A stretch of 64,000 nucleotides of DNA from CBDFLD01 sp965249005 (GTDB lineage: Bacteria > Acidobacteriota > UBA6911): the NCBI GenBank assembly GCA_965249005.1, contig CBDFLD010000008.1:62001-126000 (forward strand), given 5' to 3'. Below the pieces are notes generated by a model that was not told the origin of the DNA, searched no databases, and saw only the letters and a list, made by a program, of their open reading frames with translations. This document shows, in pieces, positions 8,900 through 18,685 of the stretch (position 1 is its first letter; every line of letters starts with the position of its first letter). Made by a program: the position numbers and the translations under genes.

Positions 8900-11800
8900 A
8901 TGGTGCATCAAACACATATGCGGGGTATAGAACCGCGAAGAGGTGTTCACATTACTTTGTTGGTTCTCATGACCATGGTTGCAGTGGCTGCTCCGTTGGC
9001 CGGTCAGCAGCCGGAAGATACCTGGGACGTGACGAAGCCGCGCGGTGAGACGCGTGAAGTCTCCTTTGAAGTGGATGAGGGGACCTGGACGTCGGTCGAT
9101 ATCTCGCCCGACGCGACATGGCTCGTGTTCGATCTCGTGGGCCATATCTACCGGCTTCCTATTGCGGGCGGCGACGCCATGGCACTCACCCAAGACAGCG
9201 GAATTGCCATGAACTACCATCCCCGTATCTCTCCTGACGGGGAGGAAATCGCGTTTGTTTCCGACCGGGGCGGGCAAGACAATTTGTGGATCATGAGTGC
9301 TGATGGGTCCAATACGCGGCTGGTTCACGGCGACGTCAACTACAGGGTGGCGGAGCCCGCCTGGACTCCAGATGGCCGTCACATCGTGGTGACCAAGAGG
9401 GAAAAGAGCCCCACCGGGTTCTATCGAACCTACGACGTGATCTGGAGCTTTCCTCGGGAGGGGGGCGCCGGGTTCGAGGTTGTCCGATTGACAAGCTCCG
9501 GAGGGGCCGCGCCTGCCAGATCAGGAGTCTGGTCCGGTCTCGATCGGGCCCAGTGGCCGTCAGTCTCCCCGGATGGCCAGTACATCTACTTTCACAGTTC
9601 GATTTTCGCGGGTGGCGACCGTCGTCTCCAGCGCATCCATCGGGATACCGGACGCATCGAGAATGTCACGGAAGGGAAAAACCGCTACCTGTCTTGTTGC
9701 GGCCGGCCGGCCTATCCGCTCCGGCTCGGGGAAGTCGCGCCCGAAATCTCCCCCGATGGGCGGTGGCTTGCCTTTGCGCGAAAGCTGCCGGGAGGCCGGA
9801 CGGCTTATCGAGGCAAGGAATACATGGGACGTACCACGCTATGGCTTCGCGATCTGGACACCGGCGACGAGCGGATCGTGATGGATCCCATCTCGAATAC
9901 CCTGGCCGAACACCACCCGAGTTGGCACGTCCGGGTGCTCCCGGGTTACAACTGGGCCAATGACGGCAAATCGATTGTCATCAGCCAGGGCGGGAAGATT
10001 CGAAGGCTCTGGGTGGAGAGTGGCCAGGTGGAAACGATTCCGTTCCGAGCTCGGATACACCGTATTATTTCGCAGAGCGCGCGGGGGCAGGTTCGCATCG
10101 AAGGCGACACGTTCCAGGCTAGGATCTTGCGCTGGCCCGCTTCTTCCCCGGACGGAACGCAAATCGTCTTCGAGGCGACAGGGCTGCTATGGAGCCAAAC
10201 CCTTCCTTCGGGAGTTCCACAACCTCTGACAGATTCTCCAGGCGAGGTGTTTCAGCTCACTCCGGCCTGGTCGCGGGACGGGCAGTGGGTCGCGTTTGTC
10301 ACCTGGCAGGACGGTGTCGGCGGGCATCTATGGAAGGTCCCTCGTTCCGGAGGACGCCCGCAGCGGTTGACGGTCCGGCCCGGCACCTATCTTCATCCCA
10401 ACTGGAGTGACGATGGAGCGGCAATTTACTTGAGCCAGTGGCCCCCGGCCCTCACTCCCGACTGGGATACCCACCAGTGGCAGCTGATGCGCGTTTCCGC
10501 GGAGGGAGGAGAACTCGAGCAAGTCACGCCGCCGGGCCTTCCCGCTCACACGGTCATGGGTTCCGATCAACGTCTCTACTACTTTAGCCAGCGCAAGCTC
10601 CAATCGGTCTCGGGTCGTACCGGCGAAGAAAGGCGCGAGCACGTACAAATCAGCGGGCGTGCACAGGAGGCGATTCCTTCTCCCGGCGGCCAATGGGTCG
10701 CGGTGGAGTACGAAGAAGATGTCTACCTCGCGCGTCTTCCGCGGCGCGCGAGGGCCGGCCACCTGGTGGAACTCGATCTGGAACGAATGGGCAAACGCCT
10801 GAGCACCAAAGGCGGATACTTCGCCCGGTGGCGTGACGGTGAGACGCTCGAGTTCGTGGCTGGCAACACCTACTTCGTACACAACGTTGCGAGCGGTCAA
10901 ACGGAACCTCAAAGCATCGAGCTTCGGCTCCAGCGCAACACGGCATCGGGATCAATCGCTCTGACGGGCGCCCGCATCATCACGTTGGATAATGGCTCGG
11001 TAGAGGAGCAAGCAACGGTGGTGGCGCGTGACGGTCGCATCCGTTGTGTCGGGGAGTGTGACGTCTCGGGCGTCGATCGGATTCTGGATTTGAGTGGAAA
11101 GACGATTGTGCCGGGATGGGTGGACGTGCACGCACACCACCTGGCCGAGGACGGCAGGACCGGAATCGTTCCGCAGCATCGATCGACGTCAGCCCGCTAT
11201 CTGGGCTACGGCATTACCACGACACACGATCCTTCGGCGCGACCGATTCAATCGTTCGCCATCGGCGAGATGATCGAGGCTGGCAGGATCATGGGGCCCC
11301 GGAGCTATTCTACCGGGCCTTCCCTGACCTGTGGGCCCTGGAGTCCGTTGCGGAAAATCCGCACATTTGAAGACGCCCAGGACCACGTCGATCGTCTCGC
11401 GAATCTCGGTGCGATCTCGATCAAGGACTACAAGCAGTGCACGCGCTTGCAACGCACCTGGCTTGCGGAGGCGGCTCGACGGCGCGGAGTGACGTTGACC
11501 TCGGAGGGCTCCGACATGGAGTACTTCCTCGGTTTGATCATGACGGGCCACGCCGGGTGGGAGCACCCCCTGCAGTACGTTCCAGTCTACAGTGACGTGA
11601 CGAACTTCTTCGGTCGGTCGGGCGCCCACTACTCCGCTCAGCTGCTCATGAGCGACTACCCGACCGGAAACGCGATCGAGTACTGGATGGGTGAGGCGGA
11701 TCTCTGGCTGGACGACAAGCTGCTGCGCTGGAGCCCCTGGCAGGAGACGGCGACGCGCCGCAGCTTTGTCAAAAAACCGCTGCGTGAGTTCATGTTCCCG

Positions 11801-12253
11801 ATTCTGGCGGAAGGTGCCGCGGATATAAAGCGAGCGGGGGGGCACCTCGCCGTGGGGGCGCACGGCGAACAGGATGGGTTGGGCACTCACTGGGAGGTGT
11901 GGGCCTATGGGCAGGCGGTCACTCCCATGGAGGCGCTCGAGGCCGCCAGCTACGGCGGAGCCCACTTCCTGGGAATGGAGCAAGAGATTGGTTCCATCGA
12001 ACCGGGAAAGCTCGCAGACCTCGTGGTGCTCCGATCCAACCCGCTGGATGACATTCGCAACACCACCGATATCCAGTACGTCATGAAAAGCGGTCGCCTC
12101 TACGACGCGGAGACACTCGACGAGATCTGGCCGCAAGCGCGTCCTTATGGCGTCCAGCCCTGGGTCAGCGAAGATGTTCTGCGCCGCGACTTGCGCCGGG
12201 ATGACCATCACGACGCAACGGCCAGACCGGAGAGCCCGGGAGGCAACCCATGA
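8900..12253 (+). CDS. Exported TolB-propeller / amidohydrolase fusion
   Basis: About 1117 residues, with a signal peptide ending near APLAGQQ. Residues 45-680 contain repeated WD40/PD40-type blades (SPDATWLVFD, SPDGEEIAFVSD, SPDGRWLAFARK, SPDGTQIVFEA) forming a TolB-like propeller. The C-terminal part is an amidohydrolase. It shows metal-binding HxH in VDVHAHH (His744, His746), a likely carbamylated lysine in ISIKDYK (Lys842), a histidine in GHAGWEHPL, and the typical end SIEPGKLADLVVLRSNPL. The family hydrolyses amide bonds, often of modified dipeptides. I chose the ATG at 8900 because GGAGGG lies upstream and the signal peptide follows. It overlaps the dipeptidase gene by four bases (ATGA), so the two are likely coupled in peptide breakdown. 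Confidence 0.88.
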   Translation: MVHQTHMRGIEPRRGVHITLLVLMTMVAVAAPLAGQQPEDTWDVTKPRGETREVSFEVDEGTWTSVDISPDATWLVFDLVGHIYRLPIAGGDAMALTQDSGIAMNYHPRISPDGEEIAFVSDRGGQDNLWIMSADGSNTRLVHGDVNYRVAEPAWTPDGRHIVVTKREKSPTGFYRTYDVIWSFPREGGAGFEVVRLTSSGGAAPARSGVWSGLDRAQWPSVSPDGQYIYFHSSIFAGGDRRLQRIHRDTGRIENVTEGKNRYLSCCGRPAYPLRLGEVAPEISPDGRWLAFARKLPGGRTAYRGKEYMGRTTLWLRDLDTGDERIVMDPISNTLAEHHPSWHVRVLPGYNWANDGKSIVISQGGKIRRLWVESGQVETIPFRARIHRIISQSARGQVRIEGDTFQARILRWPASSPDGTQIVFEATGLLWSQTLPSGVPQPLTDSPGEVFQLTPAWSRDGQWVAFVTWQDGVGGHLWKVPRSGGRPQRLTVRPGTYLHPNWSDDGAAIYLSQWPPALTPDWDTHQWQLMRVSAEGGELEQVTPPGLPAHTVMGSDQRLYYFSQRKLQSVSGRTGEERREHVQISGRAQEAIPSPGGQWVAVEYEEDVYLARLPRRARAGHLVELDLERMGKRLSTKGGYFARWRDGETLEFVAGNTYFVHNVASGQTEPQSIELRLQRNTASGSIALTGARIITLDNGSVEEQATVVARDGRIRCVGECDVSGVDRILDLSGKTIVPGWVDVHAHHLAEDGRTGIVPQHRSTSARYLGYGITTTHDPSARPIQSFAIGEMIEAGRIMGPRSYSTGPSLTCGPWSPLRKIRTFEDAQDHVDRLANLGAISIKDYKQCTRLQRTWLAEAARRRGVTLTSEGSDMEYFLGLIMTGHAGWEHPLQYVPVYSDVTNFFGRSGAHYSAQLLMSDYPTGNAIEYWMGEADLWLDDKLLRWSPWQETATRRSFVKKPLREFMFPILAEGAADIKRAGGHLAVGAHGEQDGLGTHWEVWAYGQAVTPMEALEAASYGGAHFLGMEQEIGSIEPGKLADLVVLRSNPLDDIRNTTDIQYVMKSGRLYDAETLDEIWPQARPYGVQPWVSEDVLRRDLRRDDHHDATARPESPGGNP

Positions 12254-13248
12254 ACAAGTCCCCAAAAGACCTCCATCCGCTGTACAGCAATGCGCTCGTA
12301 TGCGACATGCTTCTCCCCGGGCGAGAGATTCCCTATCTAAACTCCTTTCCGCTCGAGCGGATCCGTGCTGCAGGCCTGCACTACATCTCGCTCACGCTCG
12401 GTGGAGATCTCAACGCCGGGTTGGAAGCCGTGTTGACCAACATCGCCACTTTCAGAGCTCAGGTGCTGAAGGCTCCAGATCGGTTTCTCCTCGTGAATTC
12501 GGCGGACGATATTCTGAGCGCCCGTGAAAGCTCCCGGCTGGCGGTGAGCTTCAACTTTCAGGGGACCCGGCCCTTCGCGCGCAATCTCGACCTTGTGGAG
12601 ACCTACTACCGGCTCGGTGTGCGCATGGCTCTTCTGGCCTACAACCAGAGGAATGAGACGGGTGATGGCTGCCACGAGCCGGGAGACGGAGGCTTGAGTA
12701 AGTTCGGCCGGAGCCTCATTGACGAGATGAACAGGGTAGGGATGATCGTGGATTGCTCTCATACGGGGTACCGCACGTCGATGGAAGCGATGGAGGCATC
12801 GAAGGCTCCGGTGATCTTTTCTCATTCGGTATGCCGCGCTCTAGTCGATCACGGAAGAAATATCCGCGACGATCAGATCAAGGCGTGCGCTCAGACGGGT
12901 GGCATCATCGGGGTCAACGGCATCGGCATCTTTCTGGCGGACGACGGCAGAGGAACGGTCGAGGCCGTATGTCGCCACGTCGATCACATGGCCGGCCTCG
13001 TGGGAGCTGAGCATATTGGAATCGGCCTGGACTTTGTCGACTACCAGGACGTCTTGATCGAGAGCTTTACAAAGAACAAGAATGCTTTTCCACAGGCCGG
13101 ATATCCGCTTCCGCCGTGGAAGCTCGTCGAGCCCGAAGATCTGCCGGCGCTGACCGAGGCTCTGCTGGCCAACGGCTACTCGGAGCATGACGTGCGAGGG
13201 ATCCTGGGCGAGAACTTTCTCCGTATAGCCCGACAAATTTGGAAGTAG
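12250..13248 (+). CDS. M19 membrane-dipeptidase-like protein, variant active site
   Basis: A 332-residue TIM-barrel protein of the renal dipeptidase family (M19). The conserved core is clear: a YYRLGVRMALLAYNQRN segment, DCSHTGYRTS and FSHSVCRAL with the two histidines of one zinc site, DHGRNIRDD, and GIGLDFVD with the late Asp. The other zinc site looks different. The usual HND near the N-terminus reads VCD, and the bridging Glu (usual EG) reads FQG. It may therefore bind a single metal or act on other substrates. No signal peptide is seen, so it is probably cytoplasmic. Its start overlaps the amidohydrolase stop by four bases. Confidence 0.85.
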   Translation: MNKSPKDLHPLYSNALVCDMLLPGREIPYLNSFPLERIRAAGLHYISLTLGGDLNAGLEAVLTNIATFRAQVLKAPDRFLLVNSADDILSARESSRLAVSFNFQGTRPFARNLDLVETYYRLGVRMALLAYNQRNETGDGCHEPGDGGLSKFGRSLIDEMNRVGMIVDCSHTGYRTSMEAMEASKAPVIFSHSVCRALVDHGRNIRDDQIKACAQTGGIIGVNGIGIFLADDGRGTVEAVCRHVDHMAGLVGAEHIGIGLDFVDYQDVLIESFTKNKNAFPQAGYPLPPWKLVEPEDLPALTEALLANGYSEHDVRGILGENFLRIARQIWK

Positions 13249-13323
13249 GCGTAGCCGCACGCTCGGTGTCCGCGTTGTCAAAACTAACTTGCATCGCATG
13301 GAGTGAGATGCCTACGAGGACCC

Positions 13324-14904
13324 ATGAAACGACCGACCCTGGCATTTCTTGCCATCTTTCTTCTCTCATCATTGGCCTTTGGAGCGGATCGCGCGGACCT
13401 TGGGGCAGTCTGGAAACTAAAAGATGAGGGACTAAACAGATCTCAGGTTATGGAGATCATAAGCTATCTTTCCGACGTGCATGGGCCCCGGCTTACCGGG
13501 TCTACCATGATGCGCCGTGCCCAGCAGTACGCCCAGGACAAGTTCAAGGACTGGGAGCTCGAGAATGTCCACAGGGAGCCGTTCGAATTCGGCCGCGGCT
13601 GGGACATGAAACGCTTCGCCGCCCACATGTCGAGCCCGACCTATGCTCCGTTGATTGCCTACCCTAAGGCGTGGACCCCTGGGACGAATGGCACGGTCCG
13701 GGGGCCGGCCACTCGCGTCGATATCGAGTCTGAAGCGGATTTCGAACGCTACCGAGGGAAGCTGGAGGGCCGTTTCGTTTTGACCAAGCCACCGCGGGAA
13801 GTTCCTGCACACTTCGCTGCGGAAGCTGAGCGGCTGAGCGAGGCCGAATTGAAAGAACTGTTCGACTCGCGCGTTCCCGAGCCGCAGATCCGTCCAAGAC
13901 CGCCGGTCCTGCCGGAGGAAGAGGAGTTGCGCAGGAAAATCGACCAGTTTTTCCTCTCCGAGGGCGTGGCCGCTCTGGTGGAGCCGGGCCAGGGAGACAA
14001 CGGTACTGTCTTTGTCGACGGAAACACCCATCGCCGGCACGACACCTCACCGGTGGCGCCTCAGGTCGTAATGGCGGTGGAGCACTACAACCGTATCTGC
14101 CGGATTCTCGACAAGTCCATCGAGGTGCAATTGGAGATGGAGATCGAGGTGGAGTTTCTCGAGCAAGATCCGATGGACTACAACGTTCTGGCGGATCTTC
14201 CGGGGACCGACAAGAAAGATGAACTGGTCATGATGGGTGCCCACTTCGATTCATGGCATACCGGAACCGGTGCCACCGATAACGCGTCCGGCAGCGCCGT
14301 CGTGATGGAAGCCATCCGAATCATCAAAGCAGCCGGTCTGCAGCCGCGACGAACGATTCGAGTCGCGTTGTGGGGCGGGGAGGAGCAGGGACGGCTCGGC
14401 TCGCGCGCTTATGTTGGGAAGCACTTTGCTCTCAAGGACGAGCCGCCGAAGAGCATGGATCTGGAGAGCGAAGAGTTTCGCCGGCTCTGGCGGCAGCCTC
14501 CCTCTCCGAGGCCCGGTTACGATAGCCTGGCAGCCTATTTCAATCTGGATCACGGCACGGGCAAAATCCGGGGAGTCCTTCTACAAGGAAACGAAATGGT
14601 CCGCCCGATTTTTGAGGCCTGGCTGGCTCCGTTCCACGATTTGGGCGCGCAGACCATTTCGATCCGCAATACCTTTGGAACCGATCACTTCACCTTCGAC
14701 TATGTCGGGCTCCCGGGATTTCAGTTCATCCAGGACTGGGTCGACTACTTCAGCCGCACGCACCACTCCAATATGGACGTAGTCGACCGTATCCAGAAGG
14801 AAGACATGATGCAGGCATCGGTCATCATGGCTTCCTTCGCCTACCACGCGGCCATGCGGAATGAGAAACTTCCGCGTGAGCCGAGAATGTGGGTGGAACC
14901 GTAG
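13324..14904 (+). CDS. Exported M28-family zinc aminopeptidase
   Basis: A 527-residue exported peptidase with a signal peptide ending near LAFGAD. After a PA-like inserted region (about residues 120-260), the M28 catalytic domain carries all expected ligands: His307 and Asp319 (GAHFDSWH, ATDNASG), the Glu pair 353-354 (WGGEEQGRLGS), Asp409 (FNLDHGTG) and His455 (FGTDHFTF). Such enzymes release amino acids from peptide N-termini outside the cytoplasm. The ATG at 13324 has GAGGA upstream and begins the signal peptide. It follows the dipeptidase by 75 bases and is probably the last gene of this peptide-degradation run. A palindromic repeat lies right after its stop. Confidence 0.92.
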   Translation: MKRPTLAFLAIFLLSSLAFGADRADLGAVWKLKDEGLNRSQVMEIISYLSDVHGPRLTGSTMMRRAQQYAQDKFKDWELENVHREPFEFGRGWDMKRFAAHMSSPTYAPLIAYPKAWTPGTNGTVRGPATRVDIESEADFERYRGKLEGRFVLTKPPREVPAHFAAEAERLSEAELKELFDSRVPEPQIRPRPPVLPEEEELRRKIDQFFLSEGVAALVEPGQGDNGTVFVDGNTHRRHDTSPVAPQVVMAVEHYNRICRILDKSIEVQLEMEIEVEFLEQDPMDYNVLADLPGTDKKDELVMMGAHFDSWHTGTGATDNASGSAVVMEAIRIIKAAGLQPRRTIRVALWGGEEQGRLGSRAYVGKHFALKDEPPKSMDLESEEFRRLWRQPPSPRPGYDSLAAYFNLDHGTGKIRGVLLQGNEMVRPIFEAWLAPFHDLGAQTISIRNTFGTDHFTFDYVGLPGFQFIQDWVDYFSRTHHSNMDVVDRIQKEDMMQASVIMASFAYHAAMRNEKLPREPRMWVEP

Positions 14905-14961
14905 GTCGCACACGCCGTGTGCGACGGACCATTCTTATCTGCGTTTCTCGGAGAGAGAAAC
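14905..14961. repeat. Double-dyad intergenic repeat, copy 1
   Basis: Two dyads follow the M28 stop codon. The first is a perfect 10-base inverted repeat around one base (GTCGCACACG C CGTGTGCGAC, 14905-14925). The second is GTTTCTC, GGAGA, GAGAAAC (14943-14961). The same layout, with compensating changes in the stems, recurs at 32632-32678. It could form two hairpins in the transcript and act as a terminator or REP-like element; no T-run follows. Confidence 0.6.
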
Positions 14962-15028
14962 TCATCAGTAGGCTACCCACGCCCTGGACGGTGAGGGCGA
15001 AGGCGGATAGCGGGAAGCGGTTAGCGCT

Positions 15029-15961
15029 TTATTCATTGAAGGGTTTGCGGGGGTGATGGAAGTCCACTCCGGACCATTCTCCCATTAGATTCAGGGCGTC
15101 GGCAAAATCCTTGCTTCCGCGTCCATTCGCCCGTAGCACCTGATAAATCTGCAACGCGAGTTGATTGAAAACAACAGGGACCCCGAGCTTTTGCGCCAGG
15201 TCGCCGGCGAGACGGTGGTCCTTGTACATGAGATCGACGCTGAAACCGGGCTCGAAATCATTCCGGATCATGCGGGGCTCCATGTAGTTCATCATGTGAA
15301 AGCTGTTCGCGTCGGTTTGCTTGAACACGGCCAGCAATTTTTCCCAGGAAATCCCTGCCGCGGCTCCGAGGACAATGGCTTCAGCGGCCACGAGATTGGC
15401 CACGCCGGAGACGAGGTTGCTGATCAGTTTTACCGCGCTGCCCGAGCCCGACGGGCCCAAGTGAAACCAGTGCTTCCCGAGAAAACTCATGATCGGTTTG
15501 GCCCGCTCGAAATCTTCCTCGTCTCCTCCGACCATGAAGGTCACGTTCGCGGCACGGGCACCGTCGGTTCCAGCTCCTTTGGGCTGCCCTCCACTCACGG
15601 GCGCCTCCAGATACCGCACTTTATTCTGCTTCGCCGCATCGTAGAGCTCCTTACAGGTGAAGGGGTCCACGGTGCTCATGTCGAGAATCAGGGTGTCCGG
15701 TTTTGCCGACTTCAAGATTCCCTGGTCCCCCAGCATCACAGTACGGACGGCCTCCGGTGATGGAAGTGCCATGACGACGATTTCGCTCTGTGATGCGACT
15801 TCCTGCGGCGAGTTGGCAACCGTCGCCCCATTTTGCTCGAGCGCTTCAACATGCTCTCTCTGGGCGTCGAAGACGACAAGTTGACCATTGGCCTTCAAGA
15901 GATGGCCAGCATAAATCTTTCCGATATGGCCAAGCCCGATCTGGCCTAGTTGATACGTCAT
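15029..15961 (-). CDS. NAD(P)-dependent beta-hydroxyacid dehydrogenase family protein
   Basis: A 310-residue cytoplasmic oxidoreductase of the 3-hydroxyisobutyrate / tartronate-semialdehyde reductase family. The N-terminus has the Rossmann glycine motif (QIGLGHIGKIYAGHL), the substrate-binding region EAPVSGGQPKGA is clear, and the catalytic lysine sits in GSGSAVKLISN. The length fits the family. The ATG at 15961 has AAAGGAG about a dozen bases upstream. The gene stands alone on the minus strand and is divergent from the PLP-enzyme gene. The substrate is probably a small 3-hydroxy acid but cannot be read from the sequence. Confidence 0.9.
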   Translation of the reverse strand: MTYQLGQIGLGHIGKIYAGHLLKANGQLVVFDAQREHVEALEQNGATVANSPQEVASQSEIVVMALPSPEAVRTVMLGDQGILKSAKPDTLILDMSTVDPFTCKELYDAAKQNKVRYLEAPVSGGQPKGAGTDGARAANVTFMVGGDEEDFERAKPIMSFLGKHWFHLGPSGSGSAVKLISNLVSGVANLVAAEAIVLGAAAGISWEKLLAVFKQTDANSFHMMNYMEPRMIRNDFEPGFSVDLMYKDHRLAGDLAQKLGVPVVFNQLALQIYQVLRANGRGSKDFADALNLMGEWSGVDFHHPRKPFNE

Positions 15962-16173
15962 GGTTCGCTCTCTCTCCTTTTGTTACACGTTCCGGATTGG
16001 CTTGAACTGGATTTGAACGGCATAGTATAGCTCAAGTTGTTTTGCTCATGGAGGGCTACCCCTTCATTCTTGCCGCGAAGGGGGGGTGGACTTGGACCTC
16101 GTCTATCGACGCGATATCGATTTTATTGTAGGCTCTTTGGCGAAACCTCTCTGAGCAAACAAGGGATACACAC

Positions 16174-17170
16174 GTGGACAACAGACGAACCGGATGGGGT
16201 GGACCACCCATCAGCGCCCCGACGTTGTCGGACTTCCAATCGGCAGCCAAGAACCCTCGATGGTGTGGCGGTGCGCACTCCTCTGGTCCCCCTGCACAGT
16301 TATGATACGTCGGTCGACATCTGGCTCAAACCGGAGGTTTTGCAACCAATCGGCTCGTTCAAGCTCCGGGGTGTGTACTGCTGGGCCGCCGATCTGTCGA
16401 AGGACGAACGCGCGCGCGGATTGAGTACCACCAGCTCGGGGAACACGGCCCAGGCGCTTGGATATGTGGCCCGCAAATTCGGTGTCTCCGCCCGAACTCT
16501 GGTGCCGGATTGGCTTCCCGAGAACAAGATCCAGGCGATCGTCAACTATGGGGTCACGCCCGTGAAGATGCCCTTCGAAGAGCTTCTGGCTTATATGTTT
16601 GATGAAGGATGGCGTGATGAACCGTACACCTATCTCAATCCGTGGGGAGACCCCAGGATGATCTCCGGTCATGGAACGATCGGCCTGGAGATTTTCGAGG
16701 ACTACCCCGAGATCGAAACCGTGTTCGTTCCCGTCGGCGGAGGCGCTCTCATCTGCGGCGTCGCGGCGGCCCTGAAGGCTCTCAAACCGGGCGTTCGTGT
16801 GATTGGAGTTCAAGGGGCGGAGAATCCTTCCTTGGCCGCGAGCTTCGAAGCGGGGATGCCGACATGGATCGAACACAAACCTACAGTCTGTGAAGGGGCA
16901 TCGATTCCTCTCGTGGTTGCCGAGATGTACCCCTTGCTTCGCGAACTGTTAGACGATGTGTGTCTGGTCTCGGAGGAGGAAGTGAAGGCCGCCATCAAAC
17001 GATTGGTGCTCCAAAACAAACTTCTGGCTGAAGGTGCCGGCGCCGAATCGCTAGCCGCCGCCCAGGCCAGACCTGCAAAAGAGCGGGGCAAGTCTGTGTG
17101 TGTTGTGAGCGGAGGCAGCATCGGAGCAGAACTGCTCCGGACGATTCTGGGCGACGATCAAGGGTCGTGA
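16174..17170 (+). CDS. Threonine/serine dehydratase-like PLP enzyme, apparent frameshift near the N-terminus
   Basis: A fold-type II PLP enzyme of the threonine ammonia-lyase group, which deaminates hydroxy-amino acids to 2-oxo acids. The PLP lysine is in IGSFKLRG, the phosphate-binding loop is PVGGGALICG, and SGNTAQAL and VSGGSIGAEL are also present. The natural N-terminus (ISAPTLSDFQSAAKN) lies in a different frame from the rest (LDGVAVRTPLVPL). Reading changes at the CCC at 16254-16256, which seems to hold one extra C. A GTG at 16174 with AAGGGA upstream is the likely original start. The alternative is a shortened product from GTG 16265 or 16271, without a visible ribosome site. The P450 gene follows after 15 bases. 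Confidence 0.82.
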
Positions 17171-17185
17171 AGAGGGGAAGCTTCG

Positions 17186-18628
17186 ATGGAGATCAAAAGA
17201 GCGGAAGTCAGGGATGCCCCCGGTCCAAGCGGACATCCGCAACTGGGATGCTTGCCCGAACTTCGCGCGAACCCCCTTCGATTGTTCATCGATTGTCACA
17301 AGAAATACGGAGACGTGGTCCGTCTCCCGCTGGCCTCGGGATTCGCCGCGTATTTGGTCAGCCATCCCGAAGCTATCCGACACGTGTTGCAAGACAACTA
17401 CACGAACTACACCAAGGGTTATGCCCGCAGCGACCGGGACAATGTGGAAACTGCGGATCAGGTCGCGCAGCGCAGGGGATTTCTGCTGTCCAACAAGCTT
17501 ATCTTCGGAAACGGTCTATTGTCGAGCGAGGGGGATCTTTGGAGGCGCCAGCGACGGCTCATGCAGCCGGCGTTTTCGCGACATCGGCTGGCGGGCCTCG
17601 TTTCGACCATGAGCGAAGCCATAGAAGCGATGCTGCCGAGCTGGAGACCTTTTGCCGACAGCGGTCGACGGCTCGACCTGCCTGCCGAGATGATGCACCT
17701 GGCCTTGACCATTCTTTTGAAGTCGATGTTCAGTCTGGACATCCGCAGCGCGGACGCCGACGCGGTTGATGAGGCCCTTTCTACTTATCTTCGCATCATG
17801 AAGCAGCGAGGCGAAAGCCTGAAAGCGGAGGCGAGCAGTTTGAATCCGCAAGGACCCTCCGAGTTGCAGGAAGACGCTTTGCGCAAAGCCGTGGAGCAGT
17901 TGGAGGCGATTGTCTACCGGATCATCGACAAACGGCGCCAATCTGAAGAAGAAAGAGACGATTTGTTAGCCATGCTTCTTTCGGCACGTGATGAAGAGAC
18001 GGGCGAAGGGATGGACGACCGCCAGCTCCGCGACGAGATCTTGACCATGTTCATGGCGGGACAGGAGACAACCTCCACGGGAATTTCCTGGACATGGTAT
18101 GTGTTGTCGCGGTTTCCCGAAGTAGAGCGGCAAGTGCACGACGAGCTGAGCTCCGTTCTCGATGGCCGCGCGCCGGTGGCCGACGATCTACCCCGACTCG
18201 TCTATCTGCGGCAAGTGCTGGAAGAATCGATGCGGGTGTACCCTCCGGTGTGGTTCATGATGCGCACGGCGGCGGAGGACGACACCATTGGAGGCTATCA
18301 CGTTCCTTTCGGATCCGATGTAATCATCAGCCCGTATATCGTCCATCACCACGCCGGCTTCTGGCCGGATCCTGAGCGCTTTGATCCGGAACGTTTTGCG
18401 GCGGACACAACGCCTGCTCGTCCGAGGTTCGCCTACATGCCTTTTGGCGGAGGCCCCCGCCTATGCATCGGGAATCATTTTGCCATCACTCAATCGCTGC
18501 TCGTCATCGCGACCTGTGCGCAGAAGTACCGTTTGCGCCTCGCTGCCGATCAGCAGATCGAACCCCGCGCGATATTTACGCTTGTACCGGATCCAGGTCT
18601 CGAGATGACACTCGAAGCAAGAGGCTAG
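17186..18628 (+). CDS. Cytochrome P450
   Basis: A 480-residue soluble haem monooxygenase with all signature motifs: the oxygen-activating I-helix AGQETT (291-296), the ExxR pair (Glu347, Arg350 in EESMR), WPDPERFDPERF, and the haem-binding FGGGPRLCIG with the thiolate Cys427. No membrane anchor or fused reductase is present, so it needs separate redox partners, and none are encoded nearby. The sequence is closest in feel to bacterial class-I P450s of the CYP110/CYP102-haem-domain type. The start ATG has GAGGGGAAG upstream. It is probably co-transcribed with the PLP enzyme 15 bases before it; the substrate is unknown. Confidence 0.95.
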   Translation: MEIKRAEVRDAPGPSGHPQLGCLPELRANPLRLFIDCHKKYGDVVRLPLASGFAAYLVSHPEAIRHVLQDNYTNYTKGYARSDRDNVETADQVAQRRGFLLSNKLIFGNGLLSSEGDLWRRQRRLMQPAFSRHRLAGLVSTMSEAIEAMLPSWRPFADSGRRLDLPAEMMHLALTILLKSMFSLDIRSADADAVDEALSTYLRIMKQRGESLKAEASSLNPQGPSELQEDALRKAVEQLEAIVYRIIDKRRQSEEERDDLLAMLLSARDEETGEGMDDRQLRDEILTMFMAGQETTSTGISWTWYVLSRFPEVERQVHDELSSVLDGRAPVADDLPRLVYLRQVLEESMRVYPPVWFMMRTAAEDDTIGGYHVPFGSDVIISPYIVHHHAGFWPDPERFDPERFAADTTPARPRFAYMPFGGGPRLCIGNHFAITQSLLVIATCAQKYRLRLAADQQIEPRAIFTLVPDPGLEMTLEARG

Positions 18629-18685
18629 TTTCGTACGGCTTGGCAAGCACACCTATGGATCGGTGCGATTCAATCGAGGAGACGG

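Noticed and set aside
16037..16254. N-terminal extension of the threonine-dehydratase-like protein
   Set aside because: The extension is low-complexity in character, lacks homology, and the true family N-terminus is readable in another frame of the same DNA.
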